This document shows, piece by piece, positions 6,518-13,178 of a stretch of DNA of 13,178 nt (position 1 is its first letter; every line of letters starts with the position of its first letter). The stretch spans positions 1 to 13,178 of the forward strand of contig JBEKNT010000165.1 of NCBI GenBank assembly GCA_049522565.1. Reading direction: 5' to 3'. The notes below the pieces were generated by a model. That model ran no database searches and was not told the origin of the DNA. It saw only the letters and a program-made list of their open reading frames with translations. Source of the DNA: JASHVB01 sp049522565 (lineage in GTDB: Bacteria > Pseudomonadota > Alphaproteobacteria > Acetobacterales > Acetobacteraceae). Both the position numbers and the translations under genes were made by a program.

Positions 6518-7474
6518 ATGATCACACGCCGCTCACTCGCCGTCGGGCTTGGTTCCGCGCTGCTGGCATGGCGCGCCCGGGCGGCCGACATGCCGGCGCC
6601 CGGCAAGCGCGCCTGGGCAGCGCAAATCCCCGTTATTCGTATGGGATTGCTGGGCGGCGAGAACGACGCCGACCGCCTGGCACGGGTGGACGGCTACAGG
6701 AAATTGCTCGAAACCACGTTCCAGGTCCCGGTGAAGCTGATGGTGGCGGCGGACTATGCCGGTGTCATCCAGGCTTTCGCCGCGCAACAGCTCGACATCG
6801 CCTATATGAGCCCGGCTGCCTATGCCGCGGCCTGGATGGAGAGCAACGGCGACGTCGTGCCGCTGGTGGTGACGCAGGAGCAGGATGGCGGGACATCCTA
6901 TGTGTCGGTGCTTTATACGCGGTCGGATAGCGGCATCACCTCGCTGGCCGACATGAAGGGACACTCGCTGGCCTGGGCGGATCCGAACAGCGCCTCCGGC
7001 TATTTGATTCCGCGGGCCGAGTTTCGCGCCATGGGCATCAATCCAGAGGAGGGAAAATATTTCAGCAACACCGGTTTCGCCGGCGGGCATGAACAGACGG
7101 TGGTGGCGGTGCTGAACAGGCAGTACGACGCGGGGGTGACATGGACCTCGGGCATCGGCGATGCGGCGGCCGGCTACACGCGCGGCACGCTGCGCATGAT
7201 GGTCGACAAGAAGATGCTCGACATGAAGGATTTGCGCATCATCTGGCGGTCGCGGCCGATCCTGAACGGACCGCTGACGGTGCGAAAAAGCACGCCGCAA
7301 GCATTCCAGGACGACATGCTGGCCTTCCATCTGGCGTTGCCGACGGCGTATCCGGACATCTACCACAGCGTGGACATGGGCAGCGGCAAGGGCTGGGTGC
7401 CGGTGCATCACGCGGATTTCCAGCCGTTCATCGACATGCTGCAACAGGAAGCGGCAGAGCGGCGGCACCGTTGA
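6518..7474 (+). CDS. phnD: Phosphate/phosphite/phosphonate ABC transporter substrate-binding protein
   Basis: A 318-residue periplasmic binding protein. Residues 1-22 form a signal peptide with a twin-arginine-like start (MITRRSLAVGLG) and a cleavage site after ARA at 20-22. The mature part has MGLLGGENDADRL at 42-54, AADYAGVIQAF at 77-87, LDIAYMSPAAYA at 92-103, WADPNSASGYLIP at 153-165 and GFAGGHEQTVVAVLN at 186-200; the DPNSxSG and GHE motifs are the oxyanion-binding loops of PhnD-type proteins. RBS AAAGGA lies before the ATG. It leads phnD-phnE1-phnE2, with 13 bases to phnE1. Aligned from memory with E. coli PhnD, the two acidic residues that hold the amine of 2-aminoethylphosphonate are replaced (about S211 and G251), so the cargo may be an alkylphosphonate, phosphite, phosphate ester or something else. 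No phosphonate-degrading enzyme is encoded nearby. Confidence 0.9.
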   Translation: MITRRSLAVGLGSALLAWRARAADMPAPGKRAWAAQIPVIRMGLLGGENDADRLARVDGYRKLLETTFQVPVKLMVAADYAGVIQAFAAQQLDIAYMSPAAYAAAWMESNGDVVPLVVTQEQDGGTSYVSVLYTRSDSGITSLADMKGHSLAWADPNSASGYLIPRAEFRAMGINPEEGKYFSNTGFAGGHEQTVVAVLNRQYDAGVTWTSGIGDAAAGYTRGTLRMMVDKKMLDMKDLRIIWRSRPILNGPLTVRKSTPQAFQDDMLAFHLALPTAYPDIYHSVDMGSGKGWVPVHHADFQPFIDMLQQEAAERRHR

Positions 7475-7487
7475 GCGGTACGGCCGC

Positions 7488-8360
7488 ATGAAGGACGGCC
7501 TTGCCGCGCTGGAAACCGCGTGGCGTGCGCGCCGCCGTGCGCGATTGCTCGCCGGTGCGATCGTCACGGCGATACTGCTGGTGTGCCTGGCGGTATCGGC
7601 CTGGGTGTCGGAGGCGTATCCCTCAGCGTTATTGGCGGGTGCCCCGCGCGTGGGGGAATACTTCGCCAGGCTGCTGCCCGATCTGCGGCTGCCGGTGCTG
7701 TTCGCCGGCACGGCGACGCAAGGTTCGCTGGCCTACTGGATGTATCGGCTCGACATCTGGTTGTGGCTGCTGTTCGAGACCAGCCAGATGGCAGCGCTCG
7801 CCACATTGCTGGGCGCGCTCCCGGCGCTGCTGCTGTGCTTTCCCGCCGCGGCCAACCTGGCACCGAACCGCGTCGTCTATAGCGTCTGCCGCCGGGCGCT
7901 TGAATTGTTCCGCTGCGTGCCGGACATCGTCTATGCGCTGATCCTGGTCTGGACGTTCGGCATCGGGCCGTTGGCCGGCATTCTGGCGATCGCGCTGCAC
8001 ACTGTCGGCGCGCTGGGAAAACTGTTCGCCGAAGTGGCGGAGAACGCCGACATGCGGCCGTGGGAGGGCGTGCGCGCCGCCGGCGGCAACTGGGCGCAGG
8101 CCGTGCGCTATGCCATCCTGCCGCAGGTCGCACCGAATTTCCTCAGCTATATCCTGCTGCGTTTCGAGGTCAACGTGCGCGGCGCGACGGTGATCGGCTT
8201 CGTCGGCGCCGGCGGCATCGGCCAGGAACTCTATGCGGTGATCAGCTTCAACTATTACCAGGAGATCAGCGCCATCGCGGTGCTGATCATCCTGTGCGTC
8301 AGTGCGATCGACCTGACCTCGGAAAAGTTGCGCACGCTCGCGATCGGCCGGACGACCTGA
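7488..8360 (+). CDS. phnE: Phosphonate-type ABC transporter permease, first subunit
   Basis: A 290-residue inner-membrane permease. Hydrophobic stretches lie near residues 20-40, 90-120, 147-178, 208-225 and 262-276, consistent with the PhnE fold. The EAA loop that docks with the ATPase is clear at about 193-214 (EGVRAAGG then QAVRYAILPQV), followed by GATVIGFVGAGGIGQEL, a hallmark of the PhnE/MetI group. An extra N-terminal stretch with a wide gap between the first two membrane segments (about 41-90) is typical of longer PhnE forms. The start lacks a strong Shine-Dalgarno sequence and lies 13 bases after the phnD stop, so translation is probably coupled to phnD. It would pair with the second permease to form a heterodimeric channel driven by PhnC. 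Confidence 0.92.
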   Translation: MKDGLAALETAWRARRRARLLAGAIVTAILLVCLAVSAWVSEAYPSALLAGAPRVGEYFARLLPDLRLPVLFAGTATQGSLAYWMYRLDIWLWLLFETSQMAALATLLGALPALLLCFPAAANLAPNRVVYSVCRRALELFRCVPDIVYALILVWTFGIGPLAGILAIALHTVGALGKLFAEVAENADMRPWEGVRAAGGNWAQAVRYAILPQVAPNFLSYILLRFEVNVRGATVIGFVGAGGIGQELYAVISFNYYQEISAIAVLIILCVSAIDLTSEKLRTLAIGRTT

Positions 8361-8362
8361 CG

Positions 8363-9190
8363 ATGAGCGATGCGGCGACCGTCGCCCGGCTGCGTGCGCG
8401 CTTCCCGCGCGCCTTCGGCAGGCCGCCCTGGCAGCGTGCGGCGTGGGCGCTGGGCTGTGTGGCTTTCGTAATCTGGCTGGGTGCGCTGTGCGCCTGGTTC
8501 GACATCACCCCGGCGCGACTGAGCAGGGGCGTGTCGGGGCTGTTCGTTATTTTGCGACTGATGGTGCCGCCGAGCCCGGGCGCGCAATGGGCGGACATCC
8601 TGCAAGGCCTGGCGCAAAGCGTGGCGATGGCGTTCCTCGGCACCTTCGTCGCCGCGGCGATCGCATTGCCATTGGGATTGCTCGGAGCGCGCAACGTGGT
8701 GGTGAACGCGCTGGCGCATTTCTCGATCCGCCGCGTGTTCGACGGGTTCCGCGGCGTCGACCAGTTGATCTGGGCGCTGGCCTTCGTGCGCGCCGTCGGG
8801 TTGGGTCCGCTGGCCGGCCTGCTGGCCATCGCCGCGGCAGAAATCTGCGTGTTGGCCAAGCTGTTTGCCGAGGCGATCGAAAACGCCGACCCGCGCCAGC
8901 CGGAGTCGGTGCTCGCTGCCGGCGGATCGCGCCTGCTGGCGATCCGCTTCGGCCTGTTGCCGCAGGTACTGCCGGTGTTGCTGGCGCAGGTGCTGTACTC
9001 GTTCGAGAGCAACACGCGCAGCGCGGCGATCCTCGGGGTGGTCGGCGCCGGCGGTATCGGCTTGCAGATCGCCGAGCGGATCAAGGTGCGCTACTGGGAC
9101 GAAGTGTCCTTCATCATCATCCTGATTCTGATCACCGTGGCGGCGATCGATTTTCTTTCCGCGCGTATCCGGCGGACGCTGATCGCCTGA
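8363..9190 (+). CDS. phnE: Phosphonate-type ABC transporter permease, second subunit
   Basis: A 275-residue permease paralogous to the one before it. Membrane segments are visible near residues 27-46, 84-108, 133-170, 196-212 and 248-266. The EAA loop reads ESVLAAGG...LAIRFGLLPQV at about 181-202, and RSAAILGVVGAGGIGLQIAE follows, matching the same segment in the first permease. Its start ATG is two bases after the phnE1 stop, so the genes are translationally coupled; a longer upstream frame would overlap phnE1 and is rejected. Two different PhnE genes in tandem are common in alphaproteobacterial phn clusters. It ends three bases from the convergent RidA-family gene, with no terminator visible between them. 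Confidence 0.92.
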   Translation: MSDAATVARLRARFPRAFGRPPWQRAAWALGCVAFVIWLGALCAWFDITPARLSRGVSGLFVILRLMVPPSPGAQWADILQGLAQSVAMAFLGTFVAAAIALPLGLLGARNVVVNALAHFSIRRVFDGFRGVDQLIWALAFVRAVGLGPLAGLLAIAAAEICVLAKLFAEAIENADPRQPESVLAAGGSRLLAIRFGLLPQVLPVLLAQVLYSFESNTRSAAILGVVGAGGIGLQIAERIKVRYWDEVSFIIILILITVAAIDFLSARIRRTLIA

Positions 9191-9193
9191 CGA

Positions 9194-9580
9194 TCAGGCC
9201 ACCGCCTCCGCCTCGATCTCCACCATGAAGCGCGGGTCGGCCAGGCCGGAGATGAACAGCAGCGTGGAGGCCGGCGCGTGGTCGCCGAATACCGCGCCGC
9301 GCGCCGCGCGAAACGCCGACAGCAACCCGCGGTCGGTCAGGAAGATCGTGGTCTTCACCACGTTGGTCATGGCCATGCCGTTCGCATCGAGCACGGCACG
9401 CAGATTGGCGAAAGCCTGGGCGATCTGGCCCTCGCCGGTGGTCGGCACGCTGCCATCGGCAGCCAGGCCGACCTGGCCGGAGACGATCAACCGCCGCTCG
9501 GCGCCTTCAACCAGAATGCCATGCGAATAGCCGGTCGGCGCGCGTACGGTGGGCGGATTGCTGCGGGTGATCACGGCCAT
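9194..9580 (-). CDS. RidA/YjgF/YER057c/UK114 family protein, non-canonical active site
   Basis: A 128-residue single-domain Rid protein, the normal length, expected to form a trimer. Recognisable pieces are LIVSGQVGLAADGSV at 31-45, QIAQAFANLRAVLDANGM at 52-69 followed by VVKTTIFLTD, and the C-terminal FMVEIEAEAVA. RidA proper hydrolyses 2-aminoacrylate and related imines with an Arg at E. coli position 105 in the sequence P-A-R. Here the matching triplet is PAS, with S105, so imine deaminase activity of the RidA type is not expected. Such Rid subfamilies without the Arg have other, mostly unassigned, roles. GAGGAG precedes the ATG. The gene is 18 bases after the MetX-like hydrolase on the same strand, so they are likely cotranscribed and may share a pathway. 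Confidence 0.9.
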   Translation of the reverse strand: MAVITRSNPPTVRAPTGYSHGILVEGAERRLIVSGQVGLAADGSVPTTGEGQIAQAFANLRAVLDANGMAMTNVVKTTIFLTDRGLLSAFRAARGAVFGDHAPASTLLFISGLADPRFMVEIEAEAVA

Positions 9581-9598
9581 GGTCGTTCTCCTCGTCTT

Positions 9599-10627
9599 CT
9601 ACCGCGCGAGCCAGTCTCGCACGGCGTGCTTGATGAAGCCGGCATCTGCGGGGTTCGCCACCGGATTGCCGGCGCGATGCCCCCAGATGCTCGGGATCGG
9701 CTGCAACGCGGCGTGCGCCAGATGCGGGTGCTCCGCTGCATTGTCGGCCACGCGGAAATACAGATCGGTCTCGCCGGGCATCAGCAGCACGCGGGCACGG
9801 ATGGCGCGCAGCGCGCGCTCCAGGTCGCCGTCATACAGGGGGTTGGCGCTGATGTCCGCGGCCTCCCAGGTGCGCAACTGGGCGTAGAGATTGGCCGCCG
9901 GCCGGGCGCCGAAACGATCCTCCCAGTCGGTGCGCAGGAACGTGTCCAAATCGGGCGCACCGAGATTGGGCTGCGGCCCGGAGGCAAGATGCAAGCCGGC
10001 GCGGTAGAAATCCTGGCTGAGCGCCCAGCCGGCGTAGATGCGTCCGAACGCTCGCTTCGCGGCGCGCGGCTCCGTGGTGAAGCGGCCGTTGCCGATATGC
10101 TGTGGCGCGGCTTCCAGCGTCGCCATCAACCCGTGCAGAAACACTTGGTTGTGCACCGAGGTCCGCGCCACGCCGCAATTCACCACGATGCGGTCCACCG
10201 CGTCCGGATGGAGTGCGGCCCAGTGATAGGCCTGCAACGCGCCCATCGACCAGCCATACACGCAGGCGAGACGGGCGATGCCGAAATGTTCGGACAGCAG
10301 CCGGCGCTGCACCTGAACATTATCGAAGATCGTTACGAGCGGCGGGTAGTCTGGCGAGTCGGATGGGCTGGAGGACAGGCCGTTGCCGAACATGTCGGCG
10401 ATGACGATAAACCAGCGGGCTGGATCGAGCACGCCGTCGGGCCCGATCAGCCATTCCAGATCGGGATGCTGCGCGGCATAGCTGGTGGGATAGAGGATGA
10501 CATTGTCACGGCCTGGCGACAGCGTGCCATGCGCCTTCCATGACAGGCGCGCGTTGTGCAGTACGGCGCCCGATTGCAACGTGACGGCGCCGGCATCGAA
10601 GCAGCCTTGCTGCGTGGGCCAGTCCAT
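9599..10627 (-). CDS. MetX-like alpha/beta hydrolase (homoserine O-acetyltransferase-related)
   Basis: A 342-residue alpha/beta-hydrolase fold protein of the homoserine acetyltransferase type. It shows LSWKAHGTLSPGRDNVILYP at 28-47, the strand and loop common to that group, then GVLDPARWFIVIADMFGNGLSSSP with the G-N-G oxyanion region. The nucleophile elbow is VYGWSMGALQAYHWA with S127. The catalytic Asp is in MPGETDLYF, near 287, and the His in WGHRAGNP, near 317, complete the triad. True MetX has GGSMGG at the elbow and also an acetyl-CoA tunnel, so this member may be a hydrolase or transferase of other substrates. The start at 10627 has AAGGGA 6 bases upstream; a much longer frame extending over rlmH is spurious. 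It leads a two-gene unit with the RidA-family gene and is divergent from rlmH. Confidence 0.88.
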   Translation of the reverse strand: MDWPTQQGCFDAGAVTLQSGAVLHNARLSWKAHGTLSPGRDNVILYPTSYAAQHPDLEWLIGPDGVLDPARWFIVIADMFGNGLSSSPSDSPDYPPLVTIFDNVQVQRRLLSEHFGIARLACVYGWSMGALQAYHWAALHPDAVDRIVVNCGVARTSVHNQVFLHGLMATLEAAPQHIGNGRFTTEPRAAKRAFGRIYAGWALSQDFYRAGLHLASGPQPNLGAPDLDTFLRTDWEDRFGARPAANLYAQLRTWEAADISANPLYDGDLERALRAIRARVLLMPGETDLYFRVADNAAEHPHLAHAALQPIPSIWGHRAGNPVANPADAGFIKHAVRDWLAR

Positions 10628-10708
10628 GCGTATCCCTTCGACGCTGCGTGCCGCATGCTCTGCCACCCGGCGTGAGAGTCGGCAAGCCGCCGGCTGCGAG
10701 GCCATGCG

Positions 10709-11185
10709 ATGATGCGCCTGATTGCCGTGGGCCGGCAACGCGAGGGCCCGGAGGCCACGCTGTTCGCGCGTTACCAGGCGCGGCTGCGGCCGGCGCTGAC
10801 GGTCATCGAAATAGCCGAGGCGCGCGGCACCCCGGTCGAAATCAAGCGCCGCGAAGCCGCTGCATTGCTGGCGGCGTTGCCGGACGCGGCGTTTGCGGTG
10901 GCGCTGGATAGCGGTGGCGAGGCGCCGGACAGCGCGCGTCTCGCCACCTTGCTGGAACGCTGGCTGGGGTTGGGCCGCCCGCTGTGCTTCCTGATCGGCG
11001 GCGCCGAAGGGCTGGATGCCGCGGTGATCGCGCGCGCCGACTACAAGCTGTCGCTGGGCGCGCTGACCTGGCCGCATCTGCTGGTGCGCGTCATGCTGGT
11101 GGAGCAATTATATCGCGCGCGGTCGATCGCCGCCGGACACCCGTATCATCGCGCCGGGCGACCCGATGTCCCGCGACAGGTGTGA
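10709..11185 (+). CDS. rlmH: 23S rRNA (pseudouridine1915-N3)-methyltransferase
   Basis: A 158-residue SPOUT-class methyltransferase that uses S-adenosylmethionine to methylate pseudouridine 1915 in helix 69 of 23S rRNA in assembled ribosomes. The knotted C-terminal domain is clear: FLIGGAEGL at 94-102, YKLSLGALTWPHLLVRVMLVEQLYRARSI at 112-140, and HPYHR at 144-148, the family's closing motif. E. coli RlmH ends just after this HPYHR; here about ten further residues (AGRPDVPRQV) follow. Two ATGs stand side by side at 10709 and 10712. GAGG at 10698 favours the first by spacing (7 bases), while homologues usually start MRLIAVG, matching the second. The usual partner rsfS is not adjacent. It is divergent from the MetX-like gene and its TGA abuts the stop of the GFA gene. 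Confidence 0.95.
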   Translation: MMRLIAVGRQREGPEATLFARYQARLRPALTVIEIAEARGTPVEIKRREAAALLAALPDAAFAVALDSGGEAPDSARLATLLERWLGLGRPLCFLIGGAEGLDAAVIARADYKLSLGALTWPHLLVRVMLVEQLYRARSIAAGHPYHRAGRPDVPRQV

Positions 11186-11593
11186 TCAGCCCGGCATCTT
11201 GGGAAACCGCTTCCGCTCCTCGGTGGTTTGCGTCCACGGCTGAGCGCTGGCGCAGTAGATTTCCATCGCCGGCTTGAACGCGGTCGGGTCGTCCAGCGTG
11301 CCGGCCAGCACGAGCGTCATGCCCGGCATGATGTCCACCTCCGCAATCAGGCCAGAACCGCAGTTCGGGCAGAAGCGCCGGTGAACCGGCTTGCCGGAGT
11401 CGCCGGTATCTTCATAGGTCTTCAACTCGCCCTGCACGCTGACAGCCGTCGCCGGAAAGCCGAGAACCGGCTCGAAGGCCGAGCCGGTATAGCGCTGACA
11501 GTTGCGACAGTGGCAGATCCCGCTGAACGCAGGCTCGCCGGTCACGGTGTAACGCACCCGCCCACACAGGCAACCGCCGGTCATGTCAGCCAT
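11186..11593 (-). CDS. GFA family (glutathione-dependent formaldehyde-activating-like) zinc protein
   Basis: A 135-residue protein with the beta-sandwich zinc fold of the GFA/CENP-V family. The zinc-ligand pattern is complete: C8 and C10 in GGCLCGRVRY, C27, C29 and C32 in CHCRNCQRYTGS, and C75 and C78 in RFCPNCGSGL. The founding member was described as helping glutathione react with formaldehyde, but most bacterial members have no proven substrate. A further Cys lies in YCASAQPW near the C-terminus. RBS AAGGGAG lies 7 bases before the ATG. It is convergent with rlmH, the two stop codons forming TGATCA with no base between them. Other glutathione-linked or C1-type genes are not directly next to it, so its job here is unclear. 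Confidence 0.92.
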   Translation of the reverse strand: MADMTGGCLCGRVRYTVTGEPAFSGICHCRNCQRYTGSAFEPVLGFPATAVSVQGELKTYEDTGDSGKPVHRRFCPNCGSGLIAEVDIMPGMTLVLAGTLDDPTAFKPAMEIYCASAQPWTQTTEERKRFPKMPG

Positions 11594-11724
11594 CGCGTCG
11601 CTCCCTTCTGAATTGCCATCCCCGCAACGGCGTCGATCCGCCGCCGCTTCACCGCTGCATCATCGCAGGTTCGTATCGGGTTGTTAACGGGCGAGTTCAT
11701 AGTGCAAAGAGATTGCAGTCACGG

Positions 11725-12372
11725 TCAGCGATAGAACTCGATCTTGGCTTCGCGAAACCACAGGAAGTTGGCCGGCGCGGCGGAAATCGGCCCGTTGATG
11801 GCGAACACCGCGATGGCGAATTTCTCGCCCGGCGCGACGGTATCGCGGAGCACGAGGCGATTGGGCATGTTGAAGCCCTGGATCGCGGCCGGGCTGGGCC
11901 GTCCGGCCGCCCTCGGCAGCACCCCATTGACCCAGACCTCAGCGTAGTCGTCGACGTTCACCGTCAGCACCGCTTTGGCGCCCTCGGTGGCGAAGCCCGT
12001 GGCGTGCGTCGGTATCGTCAGGGTCGCGCGGAACCAGAAGAACGACACCATGCCGCCGCCCCGCTTCGCGCCCAGGTCGGTCGCGGCAACCTCCGGCCAT
12101 GCCGAATCATCGAATTCGCTCAGTTCGGCATGCGGCTCGATGTCGTAGGTCGTCTTGAATTCCGGCATCGAGTCCGACAACGCCGGGCAATCGACGATCT
12201 TCGCCTCCATCGCTTTCCAACACGCGCCAAACGCCGCCGATCCGGCGAGGGTCATCAGATCGACCACATGCGCCGGCGGCAGCGACGGTGCGATCGGCGG
12301 CTGCGGCATCAGCAGCGGAGGCATTGCCGGCGCGGCGGAAACCGTGGGCCGGGTATAAATGTTCGCGGGCAT
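11725..12372 (-). CDS. Stand-alone beta-sandwich (galactose-binding-like) protein, function unknown
   Basis: A 215-residue protein without signal peptide or membrane segment. The first 40 residues are Pro/Ala rich (PPLLMPQPPIAPSLPP). The rest looks like a jelly-roll binding domain: FFWFRATLTIP, then AVLTVNVDDYAEVWVNG, GFNMPNRLVLRDTVAPGEKFAIAVFAINGP, and a closing FLWFREAKIEFYR. From memory, domains with DDYAEVWVNG, a GxNxPNR turn and IAVFxINGP occur at the N-terminus of some SMP-30/gluconolactonase-type proteins, where they are thought to bind sugar. No lactonase domain follows here, since the frame stops with TGA and no lactonase motif appears beyond it. RBS AAAGGA lies 7-8 bases ahead of the ATG. 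It is 51 bases downstream of the SDR gene on the same strand and probably belongs to the same transcript, which would fit a sugar or polyol role, though that is inference. Confidence 0.6.
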   Translation of the reverse strand: MPANIYTRPTVSAAPAMPPLLMPQPPIAPSLPPAHVVDLMTLAGSAAFGACWKAMEAKIVDCPALSDSMPEFKTTYDIEPHAELSEFDDSAWPEVAATDLGAKRGGGMVSFFWFRATLTIPTHATGFATEGAKAVLTVNVDDYAEVWVNGVLPRAAGRPSPAAIQGFNMPNRLVLRDTVAPGEKFAIAVFAINGPISAAPANFLWFREAKIEFYR

Positions 12373-12423
12373 GTCCGGGTCCTTTCCATCGGATCGCGGG
12401 ACGGCGGCGCGATCATCCGCGCG

Positions 12424-13178
12424 CTACAATCCCAAACCGCCGTCAAGCAATACGGTCTGCCCGGTCATGTAGTCTGACGCAGCGGATGCGAGGTAGAGCG
12501 CCAGCAATCCAACCTCGCGCAACCGCCCGGGCCGCCGCAGCGGCACGGCCTGTTCCGCGCGCTGCGTGGTCTGCCTGACGCGCTCCTCGCCGGATGTGAC
12601 GACATCCGGAAAGATGCCGGGCGCGATGGCATTGACGTGCACGTTGTAGGGCGCCCATTCCAGCGCCTGCGCGCGGGTAAAGCCGGCAAGCGCGGTCTTG
12701 GCCGTGGTGTAGATGACCATGTCCCGCCCACCCTGATGCGCGGTCCATGACGCGATGTTGATGATCTTGCCCGAGCGGCGTCCGAGCATGTGCGGACCGA
12801 CGGCGCGCGTGCACAGCAGCGCCTCGGTCAGGTTGATATCCATGATGAACCGTAGCTCGTCGTCGGATACTCCGGCGGCGCTGTCCTTGTTGTCCGGCAG
12901 CGTGACCAGCGGCTTGCGGATAGAATCGCCAAGCGCGTTCACCAGGACGTCGATGCGCCCGAACGTCGCAAGGATCTGCTCAACCGCGCGCCGGACCGCA
13001 TCGGGCTGCGTTACGTCGGCGACGATGGGGACGACGCGGCGCCCGGTGGCGGCGGCGATCTCTGCCGCGGTCGGCTCGACGTATTTCGGCGTCAGGGCGT
13101 TCAGCGCGACGTCGGCGCCCGCCTCGGCGAGCACCTGGGCAATGCCCTTGCCGATGCCTCGGCCGGCACCGGTGATGA
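12424..13178 (-). CDS. SDR family NAD(P)-dependent oxidoreductase, N-terminus cut by the window end
   Basis: A classical short-chain dehydrogenase/reductase that runs off the right edge; about 250 residues are visible. The frame continues upstream of any GTG at 13134 and reads ITGAGRGIGKGIAQ, the TGxxxGIG cofactor-binding motif, so the true start lies just beyond 13178. Other marks are VADVTQPDAV (the D at the end of the second nucleotide-binding strand), VLVNALGD in place of NNAG, and IINIASWTAHQGG with YTTAK thirteen residues after the Ser, giving the Ser-Tyr-Lys catalytic set. AIAPGIFPDVVTS and YMTGQTVLLDGGLGL close the fold. SDRs of this form oxidise or reduce hydroxyl/keto groups of sugars, polyols, acyl chains or steroids; the substrate is not readable. 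It appears to be first in a unit with the beta-sandwich gene. Confidence 0.93.
   Translation of the reverse strand, partial: ITGAGRGIGKGIAQVLAEAGADVALNALTPKYVEPTAAEIAAATGRRVVPIVADVTQPDAVRRAVEQILATFGRIDVLVNALGDSIRKPLVTLPDNKDSAAGVSDDELRFIMDINLTEALLCTRAVGPHMLGRRSGKIINIASWTAHQGGRDMVIYTTAKTALAGFTRAQALEWAPYNVHVNAIAPGIFPDVVTSGEERVRQTTQRAEQAVPLRRPGRLREVGLLALYLASAASDYMTGQTVLLDGGLGL

Noticed and set aside
6533..7711. A 392-codon minus-strand open frame opposite phnD and the start of phnE1
   Set aside because: It mirrors conserved phnD coding sequence, has a His/Arg-rich composition with no domain signal and no ribosome binding site; it is a codon-bias shadow.
10628..11107. N-terminal extension of the MetX-like hydrolase to about 502 residues
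   Set aside because: The extension is antisense to rlmH and has no family similarity; the ATG at 10627 has a good ribosome binding site.
11702..11720. Small inverted repeat AGTGCAA/TTGCAGT after the beta-sandwich gene as a terminator
   Set aside because: Only a 7-bp stem with a mismatch and no T-run in either direction.
12424..13134. Complete SDR gene starting at a GTG at 13134
   Set aside because: The frame continues upstream and encodes the essential TGxxxGIG cofactor motif, so the gene is truncated by the window edge rather than starting there.

Overview
The window is about 13.2 kb of GC-rich, densely packed bacterial chromosome. The gene content (PhnCDEE importer, LLM monooxygenase with NIPSNAP, GFA and RidA proteins, RlmH, many NAD(P)- or glutathione-linked enzymes) and the short CCTCTCCCGC/GCGGGAGAGG palindromes fit an alphaproteobacterium, possibly Acetobacteraceae or a relative. 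That placement is inferred from style, not from a marker gene. No tRNA, rRNA, CRISPR array, transposase or phage gene is visible, and no gene-free stretch exceeds about 210 bases.

Left part (1-3834): the C-terminal end of a GNAT acetyltransferase; a minus-strand pair LLM-class flavin oxidoreductase then NIPSNAP protein; and, divergent from it, a plus-strand D-aminoacylase-type amidohydrolase. Middle (3947-9190): an aldo/keto reductase whose 3' end overlaps phnC, then a minus-strand glutathione S-transferase, then phnD-phnE1-phnE2. Together these are a complete phosphonate-type ABC importer (ATPase, periplasmic binding protein, two permeases). It is split by the antisense GST gene, and phnD has its own credible sigma70-like promoter. 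No C-P lyase, phosphonatase or phosphite dehydrogenase gene is in the window. The PhnD protein appears to lack the acidic residues that hold the amine of 2-aminoethylphosphonate in E. coli PhnD, so the cargo is open.

Right part (9194-13178): a minus-strand pair (MetX-like alpha/beta hydrolase then a RidA-family protein with Ser where the catalytic Arg should be); rlmH, the only clear housekeeping gene; a GFA-family zinc protein whose stop codon abuts that of rlmH; and a minus-strand pair of an SDR oxidoreductase (cut by the window end) followed by a small stand-alone beta-sandwich protein resembling a sugar-binding module.

The most notable non-gene structure is a family of four large imperfect palindromes (about 90-130 bp) at 173-303, 1944-2036, 3836-3926 and 5699-5826. 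All lie in the left half. Two supply the last codons and stop of the upstream gene (GNAT, phnC), and one ends in a hairpin plus T-run just ahead of the aldo/keto reductase ribosome binding site. I did not find a clear new defence or mobile system. The best leads are the palindrome family, the split importer with altered PhnD pocket, and the RidA and amidohydrolase active-site changes.
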